Shown: in pieces, positions 1 through 7,916 of the stretch
Layout of the letters: every line of letters starts with the position of its first letter
Position numbering within the stretch: the first letter of the stretch is position 1
Origin: JBGSWL01 sp041752455
GTDB lineage: Bacteria > Pseudomonadota > Alphaproteobacteria > Rhizobiales > Rhizobiaceae
Direction: 5' to 3'
Assembly (NCBI GenBank): GCA_041752455.1
Contig: JBGSWL010000058.1
Location: 1-13,377 of the forward strand
Length of the DNA: 13,377 bases
Made by a program: the position numbers and the translations under genes
Notes under the pieces: generated by a model
The model's database searches: none
What the model was told of the DNA's origin: nothing
The model's input: only the letters and a program-made list of their open reading frames with translations

Positions 1-266
1 GCGGCGGCCAGCATGCTGCCCGGTTCGACGGCGGCATGGCCCGCGACGAATGCGCAATTGTGGCTGTGCACATGGTCGCCGGGTGCAATCGCTTCACTCG
101 CCTGCCCGATGAACTGGCCATACTTGACCACGGCATCGCCCGGCGCCATCGCGACGCGGGCGATCTTGTGACCGGCTGCGATCACCCACTTGCCGTCAGC
201 CGCACGTCGCGGCGCGGACAGCACGTGCACGGTGTCGTCAGGGTGAAGTAGCAGAATGTCGGACAT
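1..266 (-). CDS. UxaA-type SAF-domain protein (altronate/galactarate dehydratase N-terminal domain family), partial
   Basis: This frame is open from an ATG at 266 to the left edge, so only about the first 88 residues are present. The protein begins MSDILLLHPDDTVHVL and contains a G-H-K-I-A stretch, then GDAVVKYGQFIG and a D-H-V-H-S-H-N segment. That pattern is typical of the SAF domain at the N-terminus of altronate and galactarate dehydratases (UxaA family), which dehydrate sugar acids to 2-keto-3-deoxy acids in the cytoplasm. In many alphaproteobacteria this domain is a separate protein of about 100 residues with the catalytic UxaA C-terminal domain encoded next to it. Which form occurs here cannot be seen. 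An in-frame ATG at 287 would add seven residues. Neither start has a good ribosome binding site, and 266 was chosen because it matches the usual start of the family. It is divergent from the OsmC gene. Confidence 0.7.
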   Translation of the reverse strand, partial: MSDILLLHPDDTVHVLSAPRRAADGKWVIAAGHKIARVAMAPGDAVVKYGQFIGQASEAIAPGDHVHSHNCAFVAGHAAVEPGSMLAA

Positions 267-449
267 GTTGGTTGCGGCGTGCTCCATGCGATGGCCCCAA
301 CGGCAAAGCACAGGCGCGAGGCTTCGCCAAGGCCTGAGCACGATCCGGGCCGACCTTGATGCATCTCAACGTCATTTGCCGTGGCCTGTGGCACGACATC
401 GGCAACTCACAACAAGCCAAGGTACCGGCAAACAGTAGGAACAGACGTC
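267..449. other. Intergenic region between divergent uxaA-like and osmC-like genes
   Basis: About 180 bases separate two divergent starts, so promoters for both should lie here. I could not identify a convincing -35/-10 pair or a clear operator. The only firm signal is the AGGA ribosome binding site at 437-440 for the OsmC gene. Short open frames that cross the region overlap each other and have no coding character. Confidence 0.5.
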
Positions 450-854
450 ATGTTGGAGTACCGCGTCAAGGCGCGCCGTATCGACAGCCACGGGTCGGAG
501 GCCACCACCAAGGCTGCGACGCTGACACTGGACACGGACATGGCCGGGCGGGCCGATGCCTTCAATCCGGCCGAGATGCTACTGGCGAGCCTTGCGGCCT
601 GCATCCTCAAGGGCACCGAACGCGTGATCCCGATGCTCGGGTTCGAACTTCGCGGCATCGACGTGTCGCTGCACGGTGTTCGTCAGGACAGCCCGCCGAG
701 GATGATCCGCATTGCCTATGAAATCACCGTCGACACGGACGAGACCGATGCGCGGCTCGACCTGTTGCATCGCAACCTTCAGAAATTCGGCACGATCTAC
801 AACACGCTGGCTGGCGCAACCGAGCTTTCGGGCACCATCGTCAGAAAAGCGTGA
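450..854 (+). CDS. OsmC/Ohr-family protein with a single cysteine
   Basis: This is a 134-residue protein of the OsmC fold. Members of the family are cytoplasmic thiol peroxidases or related redox proteins. The characteristic segment FNPAEMLLASLAAC places the conserved peroxidatic-type cysteine at residue 51 on the central helix. The C-terminal part reads H-R-N-L-Q-K-F-G-T-I-Y-N-T-L at about 107-120. Many relatives carry the second, resolving cysteine in this region, but here there is none, and Cys51 is the only cysteine in the protein. Classical two-cysteine hydroperoxide reduction is therefore doubtful. The start at 450 was chosen because AGGA lies nine bases upstream and MLEYRVKARR is a normal OsmC N-terminus. 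The frame is open up to an earlier ATG at 381, but that extension looks like non-coding sequence. The VIT-family gene follows after 45 bases and may be co-transcribed. Confidence 0.85.
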   Translation: MLEYRVKARRIDSHGSEATTKAATLTLDTDMAGRADAFNPAEMLLASLAACILKGTERVIPMLGFELRGIDVSLHGVRQDSPPRMIRIAYEITVDTDETDARLDLLHRNLQKFGTIYNTLAGATELSGTIVRKA

Positions 855-899
855 CCATGTCGAACTACCATTCGCAATAATCTATCAAGGAGAACCTCC

Positions 900-1601
900 A
901 TGCGCGCCGTAACGCTGCATCCCGAACTGCACATGGTCTCGCGCATCGGCTGGCTGCGAGCCGCGGTGCTTGGCGCCAATGATGGTATCGTCTCGACAGC
1001 CAGCCTGATCGTCGGGGTTGCGGCCACGTCTGCGCCGACATCCGAGGTTCTCGTGGCCGGCATCGCAGGACTGGTCGCAGGCGCCATGTCTATGGCAGCG
1101 GGTGAATATGTCTCGGTCAGTTCGCAGTCCGACACGGAAAATGCAGACTTGAACCGGGAGCGGGCCGAACTCGCCAGTCAGCCGGATGTGGAACTGGACG
1201 AACTGACGGCGATCTATGCCGGGCGGGGCGTCGAACCGACGCTTGCCCGGCAGGTCGCCGAGCAGATGATGGCAAAGGATGCGCTCGGCGCCCATCTTCG
1301 CGATGAACTCGGCATTTCCGATGTCACGACCGCCCGGCCCGTCGAAGCGGCACTGACATCGGCGCTGACCTTTGCGGTCGGCGCGGCGATGCCCCTCACC
1401 ATGGTGCTGGTCTCGCCCGGCAGCCTCTTGGTCTGGACAGTCACGATCGCATCGCTGTTGTTTCTCGCGCTTCTGGGCGGCGTCGGTGCCTATGCAGGCG
1501 GCGCCCCGGTGATGCGGGCCACCCTGCGCGTCACGTTCTGGGGCGCGCTCGCGATGGCGCTGACCGCCGGGATCGGCGCATTGGTCGGCACAGCCGTGTA
1601 G
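900..1601 (+). CDS. VIT1/CCC1-family iron/manganese transporter-like membrane protein
   Basis: This 233-residue inner-membrane protein belongs to the VIT1/CCC1 (DUF125) family, whose members move ferrous iron or manganese across membranes by proton antiport. The first two membrane segments, about residues 18-40 and 50-70, carry the family motifs LGANDGIVS (Asp28) and GAMSMAAGEYVS (Met63, Glu69). A hydrophilic, glutamate-rich region at about 75-145 corresponds to the cytoplasmic metal-binding domain of the plant and fungal proteins. Three more hydrophobic segments follow at about 150-172, 177-200 and 207-231. There is no N-terminal ferritin-like domain, so this is not an MbfA-type fusion. AAGGAG seven bases before the ATG supports the start. 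It converges on the aldo/keto reductase gene with only 12 bases between the stops. Metal specificity cannot be read from the sequence. Confidence 0.9.
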   Translation: MRAVTLHPELHMVSRIGWLRAAVLGANDGIVSTASLIVGVAATSAPTSEVLVAGIAGLVAGAMSMAAGEYVSVSSQSDTENADLNRERAELASQPDVELDELTAIYAGRGVEPTLARQVAEQMMAKDALGAHLRDELGISDVTTARPVEAALTSALTFAVGAAMPLTMVLVSPGSLLVWTVTIASLLFLALLGGVGAYAGGAPVMRATLRVTFWGALAMALTAGIGALVGTAV

Positions 1602-1602
1602 C

Positions 1603-1630
1603 AGGACAGCGCCTCAGACCAGCTTGTCCT
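1603..1630. terminator. Possible bidirectional terminator at the convergent junction
   Basis: AGGAC at 1603-1607 followed by AGC can pair with GCT at 1622-1624 and GTCCT at 1626-1630, with one bulged T. The hairpin sits exactly between the convergent VIT-family and aldo/keto reductase genes and overlaps the end of the latter. There is no T-run on either side, so intrinsic termination is uncertain. Confidence 0.25.
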
Positions 1631-2693
1631 CGCCGCCATAATGGCGATCCGGGTAATCGGCATGCAGCGCCTGATCGGCCTCACTGAAGCGCGGGCGCGC
1701 GAAATTATGCTGGTGCCAATAGGGGTAAAGCAGGGGAAGACGGCTGACATCGTTCAGGCGTTTCAGGTCCGTTTCGCCAAGCTGCAGCCCGACCGCGCGG
1801 AAGTTGGCCTTGAATTGATCCGCGTTCCGCCCGCCGACAACCAGCGATGAAACCGCCGGGCGCGTCAACAGCCAGGCGAGCGCGATTTGTGCCGGTTCGA
1901 CACCGAGGGCGGCAGCGATATCGGCGAGGACATCGACAATCGCCCAGAGGCGGTCGGTATCGCGGATCGGCGGTTCGTTCCAGCCGGCGGCCTGGCGTGA
2001 ACCTTCCGGCGCGTCCCCGCTCCGGCGATGCTTTCCGGTCAACAGGCCGGCAGCCAGCGGGCTCCAGACAAGAACGCCGAGGCCCTGATCGACCGAAATC
2101 GGCAGGAGTTCGTATTCGGCCTCGCGTGCCTCGAGCGTGTAGTGGATCTGCTGGGTGACGAAGCGCGCAGGGCTGCTGCCGGCAGCGGCCAGCGACTTCA
2201 TCACATGCCAGCCGGAATAGTTGGAGCAACCAGTGTAACGCACCTTGCCCTGCTGGACGAGCGTGTCGAGCGCCGCCATCTTTTCCTCGACCGGCGTCAG
2301 GCCGTCCCATTCGTGGATGTAGTAGATGTCGATGTGATCGGTGCGCAGGCGCTTCAGCGAGCGCTCGCACTCGCGGATCAGGTGCCAGCGCGAAACACCC
2401 TCGTCGTTGGGACCGGCGCCGATGCGCATGCGCGCCTTGGAGGTCACGAGGATGTCGTCGTAGCGCCCTTCGAGCACTTCGCCGAGGATCTCTTCGGAGA
2501 GACCGGTGGAATACATGTTGGCGGTGTCGAAGATGTTGACACCGTGGTCGATGCACAGATCGACGAGGCGCCTGGCATCGTCCACCCCCTGGTTGCCGAC
2601 CATGCCGAACGGTCCCTGTCCGCCGAAGGTGAATGTTCCCATCGTGATGGCGGAGACCTTCAGGCCGGTGCGGCCAAGTGTGCGGTATTCCAT
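1614..2693 (-). CDS. Aldo/keto reductase
   Basis: This 359-residue protein belongs to the NAD(P)H-dependent aldo/keto reductase superfamily, a cytoplasmic (beta/alpha)8 barrel that interconverts carbonyls and alcohols. It starts MEYRTLGRTGLKVS, as usual for bacterial members. The catalytic tetrad is complete: Asp56 and Tyr61 in FDTANMYS, Lys86 in VTSK and His127 in YYIHEWD. The later motifs GCSNYSGW and LVWSPLAAGLLTGK, and the C-terminal SSLVVGGRN cofactor-binding region, are also present. The start at 2693 has AGGAG about ten bases upstream. It is the last gene of the leftward operon, 31 bases after dhaL, so it probably oxidises or reduces the imported sugar or polyol, or a product of the kinase. 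Superfamily membership is certain, but the substrate is not known. Confidence 0.93.
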   Translation of the reverse strand: MEYRTLGRTGLKVSAITMGTFTFGGQGPFGMVGNQGVDDARRLVDLCIDHGVNIFDTANMYSTGLSEEILGEVLEGRYDDILVTSKARMRIGAGPNDEGVSRWHLIRECERSLKRLRTDHIDIYYIHEWDGLTPVEEKMAALDTLVQQGKVRYTGCSNYSGWHVMKSLAAAGSSPARFVTQQIHYTLEAREAEYELLPISVDQGLGVLVWSPLAAGLLTGKHRRSGDAPEGSRQAAGWNEPPIRDTDRLWAIVDVLADIAAALGVEPAQIALAWLLTRPAVSSLVVGGRNADQFKANFRAVGLQLGETDLKRLNDVSRLPLLYPYWHQHNFARPRFSEADQALHADYPDRHYGGEDKLV

Positions 2694-2724
2694 CGTTCAA
2701 TCTCTCCTGTTGCAGGCTTTGGTG

Positions 2725-3339
2725 TCACGCCTCGCGATGGGCAGCCGCCTTGATGATGCGGTTCATGGCCAGCATGCCGGGATCGTCCATGCCGATGCTC
2801 TTTTCGGCAAAGATGCGGGCACGGCCGATGGTTGCCGGTTTCTGGCGGAAGTCATCAAGCGCCGCATCGACGGCTGTAGCGGCGGCATTTGCCAGCCCAG
2901 TGCTGTCTGACAGGCCCGCGGTCGCGCGGGCCAGCGCGTCGAGCGAATCGAGCACGGTCTTGCCGCCGAGGTCTGCCTTGCCGCGCGCCTGCATCGCATC
3001 ACGCGCCGCAGCGACAAGGCCGGAGATGTCCGCTCCGTCCAGGGTTTCGCGGCCCTTCAGCGCCTTGGCCGCCGACATCAGCCCGGTGGCGAGAAGGGTA
3101 CCGTAGGATGATCCGGAGGATTTGGTGAAGGCTTGCGCGCATTGGAAAAGCGCCATGCCGATATCGGTCGGCAAGGCCTCCCTGCCCTCGACGATTGCGC
3201 GCATGCCGCGCGTCATTGTCACCCCGAGATCCCCGTCGCCGAGCGCGCCATCGGCTTCGTTCAGCAGGGAGAAATCCCGCTCCATGGCAGCGGCAACCCG
3301 GTCGATCGCCGCCAGCAGTTCCGCCCGCCCGATACTCAT
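2725..3339 (-). CDS. dhaL: Dihydroxyacetone kinase subunit DhaL (nucleotide-binding subunit)
   Basis: This is a 204-residue helical-barrel subunit that holds the nucleotide in DhaK/DhaL kinases. The Mg-binding aspartates are in the family positions: Asp30, Asp35 and Asp37 in ADGALGDGDLGVTM. A glycine- and serine-rich segment at about 75-90 (TKSSGSSYGTLL) matches the nucleotide-contacting loop. A GRARIFAEKSIGMDDPG segment near the C-terminus is also typical, as are the spacing and length. The start at 3339 overlaps the dhaK stop by four bases (ATGA), which implies translational coupling; an in-frame ATG at 3366 would push the gene further into dhaK and is less likely. In PTS-type systems DhaL carries ADP that is rephosphorylated by DhaM. 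No DhaM is present in this window, so the phosphoryl donor here is open (ATP, or an unlinked DhaM). Confidence 0.93.
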   Translation of the reverse strand: MSIGRAELLAAIDRVAAAMERDFSLLNEADGALGDGDLGVTMTRGMRAIVEGREALPTDIGMALFQCAQAFTKSSGSSYGTLLATGLMSAAKALKGRETLDGADISGLVAAARDAMQARGKADLGGKTVLDSLDALARATAGLSDSTGLANAAATAVDAALDDFRQKPATIGRARIFAEKSIGMDDPGMLAMNRIIKAAAHREA

Positions 3340-4337
3340 CCGACCCGCCAGAATGCGCAGTCGCACGGTGCCTTCAGGAGCGTTTCGAGTTCATCGTCCA
3401 GCTTGCACAGGGTGAAGGAAACGCCGGTCATCTCCATCGACGTCGCATAGCGTCCGACCAGCGGCATCACGATGGTAGCGCCTGCCGCCTCGATCCGTGC
3501 CTTGACGGTGCGGTAGAGGATGTAGAGTTCTTCCGGCGGCGTTGCGCCGAGCGAGTTGACCATCACCGAAACGCGGTCGCCACCGGCAAGCGGCATGTCG
3601 CCCAGAAGCCGGTCCATCATTTCCGATGCGATCTCGTCGGCGGTGCGCAACTTGCCGCGCCAGACGCCCGGTTCGCCATGAATGCCCATGCCCATTTCCA
3701 TCTCGTCCTCGCCGATCTCGAAGGTCGGCTTGCCGGCCTGCGGCACCGTGCAGGGCGAGAGCGCCGTGCCGATCGAACGGCAGGCGTCAGCGGCTTTTTG
3801 CGCGGCAGCAGTCACCGCATCGAGATCATGGCCCATTTCGGCGGCTGCGCCCGCAATCTTGAACGCATAGACCATTCCGGCGACGCCGCGACGCTTCTCG
3901 TGCTCGGCGGGAGGCGCAGAGGCGACATCATCGGCCAGAAGCACTGTCGTGCAGCGGATGTCCTCGAACTCGACCAGTTCGCCGGCCATGTCGAAGTTCA
4001 TGACATCGCCGCCATAGTTGCCATAGAGCCGCAGGACGCCTGCGCCCTGATCGGCGCTGCGGATCGCCGCGGCCATCTGTTCGGCCGATGGCGAAGCGAA
4101 AACGTCGCCGATCGCGCAGGCATCCAGCAGCCCCTCGCCAACATAACCGGTGAACACCGGCAGATGTCCGGAGCCGCCGCCGGTGACAATGCCGACCTTG
4201 CCGGGCTTGGCCGCTTTGGCGCGGGCGACGACTTTGCCGGTGTCCCCGTGCATCCGGTAGTATTCCGGGTGGGCCGCGACAAATCCCGCCAGCATCTCGT
4301 CGACATAGGCCTCGGGCTTGTTGAGTATCTTCCGCAT
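3336..4337 (-). CDS. dhaK: Dihydroxyacetone kinase subunit DhaK (substrate-binding subunit)
   Basis: This 333-residue subunit binds dihydroxyacetone or a related ketose through a covalent hemiaminal to histidine. The motifs GGGSGH (His58), Y-G-N-Y-G-G-D (Asp111) and GMGIHGEPG (His220) match the catalytic His, Asp and substrate-binding His of characterised DhaK proteins, with a constant small offset from the Escherichia coli numbering I recall (His56, Asp109, His218). The protein is full length and ends just inside dhaL. AAGGG lies upstream of the ATG, and the preceding permease gene stops 11 bases before it, so it belongs to the same transcript as the importer. Because it sits in a sugar ABC operon and not a glycerol locus, the true substrate may be a longer ketose such as a tetrulose. 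Relatives acting on erythrulose are known, but this assignment is inference. Confidence 0.93.
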   Translation of the reverse strand: MRKILNKPEAYVDEMLAGFVAAHPEYYRMHGDTGKVVARAKAAKPGKVGIVTGGGSGHLPVFTGYVGEGLLDACAIGDVFASPSAEQMAAAIRSADQGAGVLRLYGNYGGDVMNFDMAGELVEFEDIRCTTVLLADDVASAPPAEHEKRRGVAGMVYAFKIAGAAAEMGHDLDAVTAAAQKAADACRSIGTALSPCTVPQAGKPTFEIGEDEMEMGMGIHGEPGVWRGKLRTADEIASEMMDRLLGDMPLAGGDRVSVMVNSLGATPPEELYILYRTVKARIEAAGATIVMPLVGRYATSMEMTGVSFTLCKLDDELETLLKAPCDCAFWRVG

Positions 4338-4348
4338 GGTTTTCCCTT

Positions 4349-5371
4349 TCAGCTTGTCTTGCCGGGCTTTCTTGCCATCGGCACGAAAATTCCTGCCCAG
4401 TTTTTGGTGTTGATTATCATCACGAAGATCAGCAGGACGCCCCAGATCAGTTCGCGTGCGAAGTTTGAAAATTGCAGCATGTTGAGGCCGCTCGACAGGA
4501 ACTGCATCGCCAGCACTGCAAAGACGATACCGATCACCCGACCCCGCCCGCCATAGGGATTGATGCCGCCGAGCACGGCAATCAGCACCGCAAGCAAGAG
4601 GTAGCTCGAACCGTAGTCAGCCTTGGCCGAATTGGCCCGGCTCATGATGATCAGGCCGGCGGTCGAGGCAAACAGGCCGGAGATGACATAGACCTTCAGC
4701 AACATGCGATCGACGTCGATGGCCGCATAGAGCGCCGCCAGCGGATTGGCGCCGAACATGGTGACGCGGATGCCGAAGGCGGTGCGCGTCAGGATGAAAT
4801 GCAGAAGCACCGCCAGCACTACAAAGACAATCAGCGGAACCGGAATGCCGAGCACTTGCTGGTTGCCGAGCCATGCAACCGAACTCGGAAAACCCATCAC
4901 GGCGCTGCCGCCGGTCAGGGCAATCGCCAGGCCGGTAAAGATGAGGCCGGTGCCAAGGGTCGCAAGGATCGGCGGCAGTCCATAAAAGGCGACCAGCGAT
5001 CCGTTCAGCAATCCGGCGACCACGCCAACACTCAGCGATGCGCCGATCGCCAGCGCCAGCCAGACCAGAGACTCGCCGACTGGCATGGCCGGATCGGAAA
5101 ATGTCGTCAGGATGATTGCCGCAATCACGGCCGACAGATTGGCGATGCCGACAATCGACAGGTCGATGCCGCCGGTCATCATGGTGATGGTCACCGCCAG
5201 TGCAAGGATCGCGAACTCGGGAAACTGGAACGCCATGGATGTCAGGTTCTGCACCGACAGGAAGCGGTCGGGCGAGAGGATCGACATGAACGCGAACACA
5301 AGCGCGGCGATGACGAAAAGCCGGAACTCGGGAGACTGGACGACGGCGATGGTGGGGTTTGCGCGGTTCAT
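4349..5371 (-). CDS. Sugar ABC transporter permease, RbsC/LsrD type (second permease)
   Basis: This 340-residue inner-membrane protein of the BPD_transp_2 family has about eight to ten hydrophobic segments. It carries the family landmarks MTGGIDLS at 66-72, GLPPILATLGTG at 131-142, and an AVLIAVLGGINPYGGRG segment at about 261-277. It forms the membrane channel together with the neighbouring permease and is driven by the ATPase encoded upstream. The start at 5371 was chosen because AGGA lies five to six bases upstream and it follows the stop of the first permease by seven bases. An in-frame ATG at 5401 would add ten polar residues and overlap that gene. Two different permeases, rather than one homodimer, resemble the LsrCD and RhaPQ arrangement. 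Confidence 0.93.
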   Translation of the reverse strand: MNRANPTIAVVQSPEFRLFVIAALVFAFMSILSPDRFLSVQNLTSMAFQFPEFAILALAVTITMMTGGIDLSIVGIANLSAVIAAIILTTFSDPAMPVGESLVWLALAIGASLSVGVVAGLLNGSLVAFYGLPPILATLGTGLIFTGLAIALTGGSAVMGFPSSVAWLGNQQVLGIPVPLIVFVVLAVLLHFILTRTAFGIRVTMFGANPLAALYAAIDVDRMLLKVYVISGLFASTAGLIIMSRANSAKADYGSSYLLLAVLIAVLGGINPYGGRGRVIGIVFAVLAMQFLSSGLNMLQFSNFARELIWGVLLIFVMIINTKNWAGIFVPMARKPGKTS

Positions 5372-5378
5372 CGGTTCC

Positions 5379-6380
5379 TCACGCGTTTCCGCTGGCGGCA
5401 TGCTTGGCCCGCCAGGCCGGCAGGCCGGTGCCGAGCAGGATCAACAGGCCGACGACGACGGATTGCCACGTGGTCGGTACACCGATGACGATCAGGCTGT
5501 TCTGAACCAGCACGATCAGCCCGACGCCGAGCAGCGTTCCTGTGATCGTTCCGTATCCGCCGATCAGGCGGGCACCACCAAGCACCACGGCCGCGATCAC
5601 CGACAATTCAGTTCCCACCAGCGAGAACGGGTCGGCCATGCGGCCCATCGAACCGTGGATCGCGCCGGCAAGGCCAGCCAGCGCGCCGACATAGACATAG
5701 ACGAAAAACTGTGTCCACTTGACGTTGATGCCGACGCGGCGGGCGCTTTCGACCGAACCGCCGATGGCAAAGATCGCGCGCCCGAGCATCGTCTTGCTGA
5801 GGATGAACCAGGTCAGGACGACAACGCCGACGAGCGCCAGGATCGCCCAGGGGATCGAATAGAAATAACCCGCTTCCGTGGTGCCGCGCGCGAGCACGCC
5901 GCGCGAGAAGTCGCGCATGGCCGGCGGCAGATCGGAAATCCGCTGCGATCCGATGAAGGTCAGAAGAAACCCGCGAAAGATCGACAGCGTGCCGAGCGTG
6001 ACGATCAGCGTCGGCAGCCCGAAGAACGCGATGAAGACCCCGTTGACCGACCCGAGCAGCGCGCCGATGCCTGCCGACATGACAAAGATCAGCGGCCATG
6101 GCATGTCGGGCCAGATGGCAAGCGCCAGCTTCGTCGACGCATACATGCCGAACACGGCAATAGCGGTGAACGATACATCGATCCCGCCGGAGATGAGGAC
6201 GATCATCGCCGCGATGGCGAGGATGCCGATGACGATCGATGCGCGTGACAGGTCGCTCAGCGTGGTGACCGAGAGGAAGTTCGGATCGGAGATCGCTGCG
6301 AATACACAAAACAGCACGATGACGAGTGCCACCAGCGTCTCGTTGCGCATCCAGAAATCCTTGCCGAGAAACCCGGTCAT
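5379..6380 (-). CDS. Sugar ABC transporter permease, RbsC/LsrC type (first permease)
   Basis: This 333-residue inner-membrane permease of the BPD_transp_2 family has hydrophobic segments starting at about residue 15. Family landmarks are LISGGIDVS at 62-70, GLPTLIVTLGT at 121-131, and VVLGGARLIGGYGT at about 265-278. ARRVGINVKWTQFF at 213-226 probably forms the cytoplasmic loop that contacts the ATPase. The ATG at 6380 overlaps the stop of the ATPase gene by four bases (ATGA), and the gene is followed after seven bases by the second permease, so the three importer subunits are translationally linked. The two permeases are clearly paralogous but well diverged. Confidence 0.94.
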   Translation of the reverse strand: MTGFLGKDFWMRNETLVALVIVLFCVFAAISDPNFLSVTTLSDLSRASIVIGILAIAAMIVLISGGIDVSFTAIAVFGMYASTKLALAIWPDMPWPLIFVMSAGIGALLGSVNGVFIAFFGLPTLIVTLGTLSIFRGFLLTFIGSQRISDLPPAMRDFSRGVLARGTTEAGYFYSIPWAILALVGVVVLTWFILSKTMLGRAIFAIGGSVESARRVGINVKWTQFFVYVYVGALAGLAGAIHGSMGRMADPFSLVGTELSVIAAVVLGGARLIGGYGTITGTLLGVGLIVLVQNSLIVIGVPTTWQSVVVGLLILLGTGLPAWRAKHAASGNA

Positions 6381-7873
6381 GATGCCAACCGCACGGACAG
6401 TTGTTCTTCGGAGACGCTGCCGCCTTCCATCTCATCGACGATGCGCCCTGCGCGCATGACCAGGATGCGATGGCAAGTGGCGATCAATTCGGGCAGGTCA
6501 TCGGAGATGACGATCACGCCGATCCCCTCGCCGGCAAGCTCGCGGATGATGGCGTGGATGTCCGACTTGGAGCCGACATCGACGCCGACGCTTGGCCCGT
6601 TGAGAACCAGCACACGCGGACCGCGCGACAGCCAGCGCGCCAGGGCGACGCGCTGCTGGTTGCCACCGGACAGTGATTGAACCGGCGCCTCGATGTCCGG
6701 TGCCTTGACCTTCAAACGCTGCAGCCAGCCGGCGGCTTCCGCAACCAGCGCATTGAGCGACAGGACACCAAGGTTCTGATGCGCGTGCAGACGCCCGACG
6801 GCGACGTTGCGCACGATCGACTGGCTGAGAAACAGTCCCTCGGTCAGGCGGTCTTCGGGAACATAGCCGATATGGGCGTTGGCCGCCGCAATCGGATCGC
6901 CGAGCGGAACCTCTCTGCCTTCCAGCACGATGGTGCCGGTGTCTGGCGCCACAAGACCGAAAAGCGCCTTGGCGAGCGACGTCCGCCCACTGCCGAGCAG
7001 GCCGGTGATACCGAGCACTTCGCCCTTTCGAAGTGTGAAATTGACATCTTCGAAGGCACCGGCACGGGTCAGCCCGTTGACCTCTAGCAGCACCGGTGTG
7101 CCGACCGGCAACTGCGACGGCGGCGTTTCGGCCACATCGCGCCCGGTCATGTGATGGGTCAGGGAAATCGCATCGAAATCTGACGCAGGGCCTTCGGCGA
7201 CCTTTCGCCCGTTGCGCAGGACAACGACCTTTTCGCTGACCTCCAGCACTTCGGCGAGCTTGTGGCTGACAAACAGGATGGCAACGCCATCCTCCTTGAG
7301 TTTGCGGATGATCGAAAGCAGAACCCGCACTTCCTTGGCGGTCAGCGCGGTGGTCGGTTCATCCATGATGATGAGCCGGGCCTTAGAGGCAAGCGCCCGG
7401 CAGATGGCAACAAGTTGCTTGTGGGCAACTGACAGGAGTTCGACCCGTTCCTCGAGGTCGATATCGACGCCGATCCGGGCAAGGGTCTGCCGGGCAATGT
7501 CGCGGCACTTGCGGCTGCTCGACATGATGTCGTGCGAGGCGATCTGGGTCGACAGGGCGATGTTTTCGGCAACGGTGAGATTGGGAAACAGCGAGAAGTC
7601 CTGGTAGATCACCATCACGCCCGCCGCCGATGACTGGCGCGGGGTGAGGCGTCGGACCGTTTCGCCATCGATGCGGATACTGCCGGTCGTCGGCTGTTCG
7701 ACGCCGGAGATCAGCTTGATCAGCGTCGATTTGCCGGAGCCGTTCTCGCCGGCAAGACAAATGGCTTCGCCCGGCCGAACGATCAGATCAACGCCATCAA
7801 GTGCGACGACCCCCGCGTAACGCTTGGTCACGCCGACGACCTCGACGAATACGCCCGCTTGTGCCTCAGTCAT
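6377..7873 (-). CDS. Sugar ABC transporter ATP-binding protein (two NBDs, RbsA/LsrA type)
   Basis: This 498-residue cytoplasmic protein has two fused nucleotide-binding domains and energises the importer. Domain 1 is canonical: Walker A GENGSGKST at 42-50, Walker B LIIMDEPTT with Asp171 and Glu172, and the H-loop VSHKLAEV near 202-209. Domain 2 has the arginine-type Walker A GLLGSGRTS at 291-299, which is normal for this family, and a good signature LSGGNQQR at 401-408. Its Walker B, however, reads VLVLNGPSVGVDVG at 421-434, with Asn425 and Gly426 where the Mg-coordinating Asp and catalytic Glu would be. The second site is therefore probably unable to hydrolyse ATP. The start is taken at the ATG at 7873; a TTG at 7897 would add eight residues, and neither has a strong ribosome binding site. 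The gene follows the binding-protein gene after a stem-loop. Confidence 0.94.
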   Translation of the reverse strand: MTEAQAGVFVEVVGVTKRYAGVVALDGVDLIVRPGEAICLAGENGSGKSTLIKLISGVEQPTTGSIRIDGETVRRLTPRQSSAAGVMVIYQDFSLFPNLTVAENIALSTQIASHDIMSSSRKCRDIARQTLARIGVDIDLEERVELLSVAHKQLVAICRALASKARLIIMDEPTTALTAKEVRVLLSIIRKLKEDGVAILFVSHKLAEVLEVSEKVVVLRNGRKVAEGPASDFDAISLTHHMTGRDVAETPPSQLPVGTPVLLEVNGLTRAGAFEDVNFTLRKGEVLGITGLLGSGRTSLAKALFGLVAPDTGTIVLEGREVPLGDPIAAANAHIGYVPEDRLTEGLFLSQSIVRNVAVGRLHAHQNLGVLSLNALVAEAAGWLQRLKVKAPDIEAPVQSLSGGNQQRVALARWLSRGPRVLVLNGPSVGVDVGSKSDIHAIIRELAGEGIGVIVISDDLPELIATCHRILVMRAGRIVDEMEGGSVSEEQLSVRLAS

Positions 7874-7916
7874 TGCCTGGCCGCCGGATCGGATCAATTC
7901 TTGGGAAGAAGGATGT

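Noticed and set aside
1705..2700. A 331-codon minus-strand frame overlapping the aldo/keto reductase
   Set aside because: It is a frame-shifted, arginine-rich reading of the same DNA. The reductase frame has a complete catalytic tetrad and a ribosome binding site.
3195..6248. Long plus-strand open frames of over 300 codons opposite the dhaK and permease genes (for example 3195-4556, 4472-5488, 5085-6248)
   Set aside because: They are antisense to well-supported genes, are rich in Arg, Asp, His and Gln with no recognisable domain, and overlap one another. This is the usual shadow of GC-rich coding DNA.
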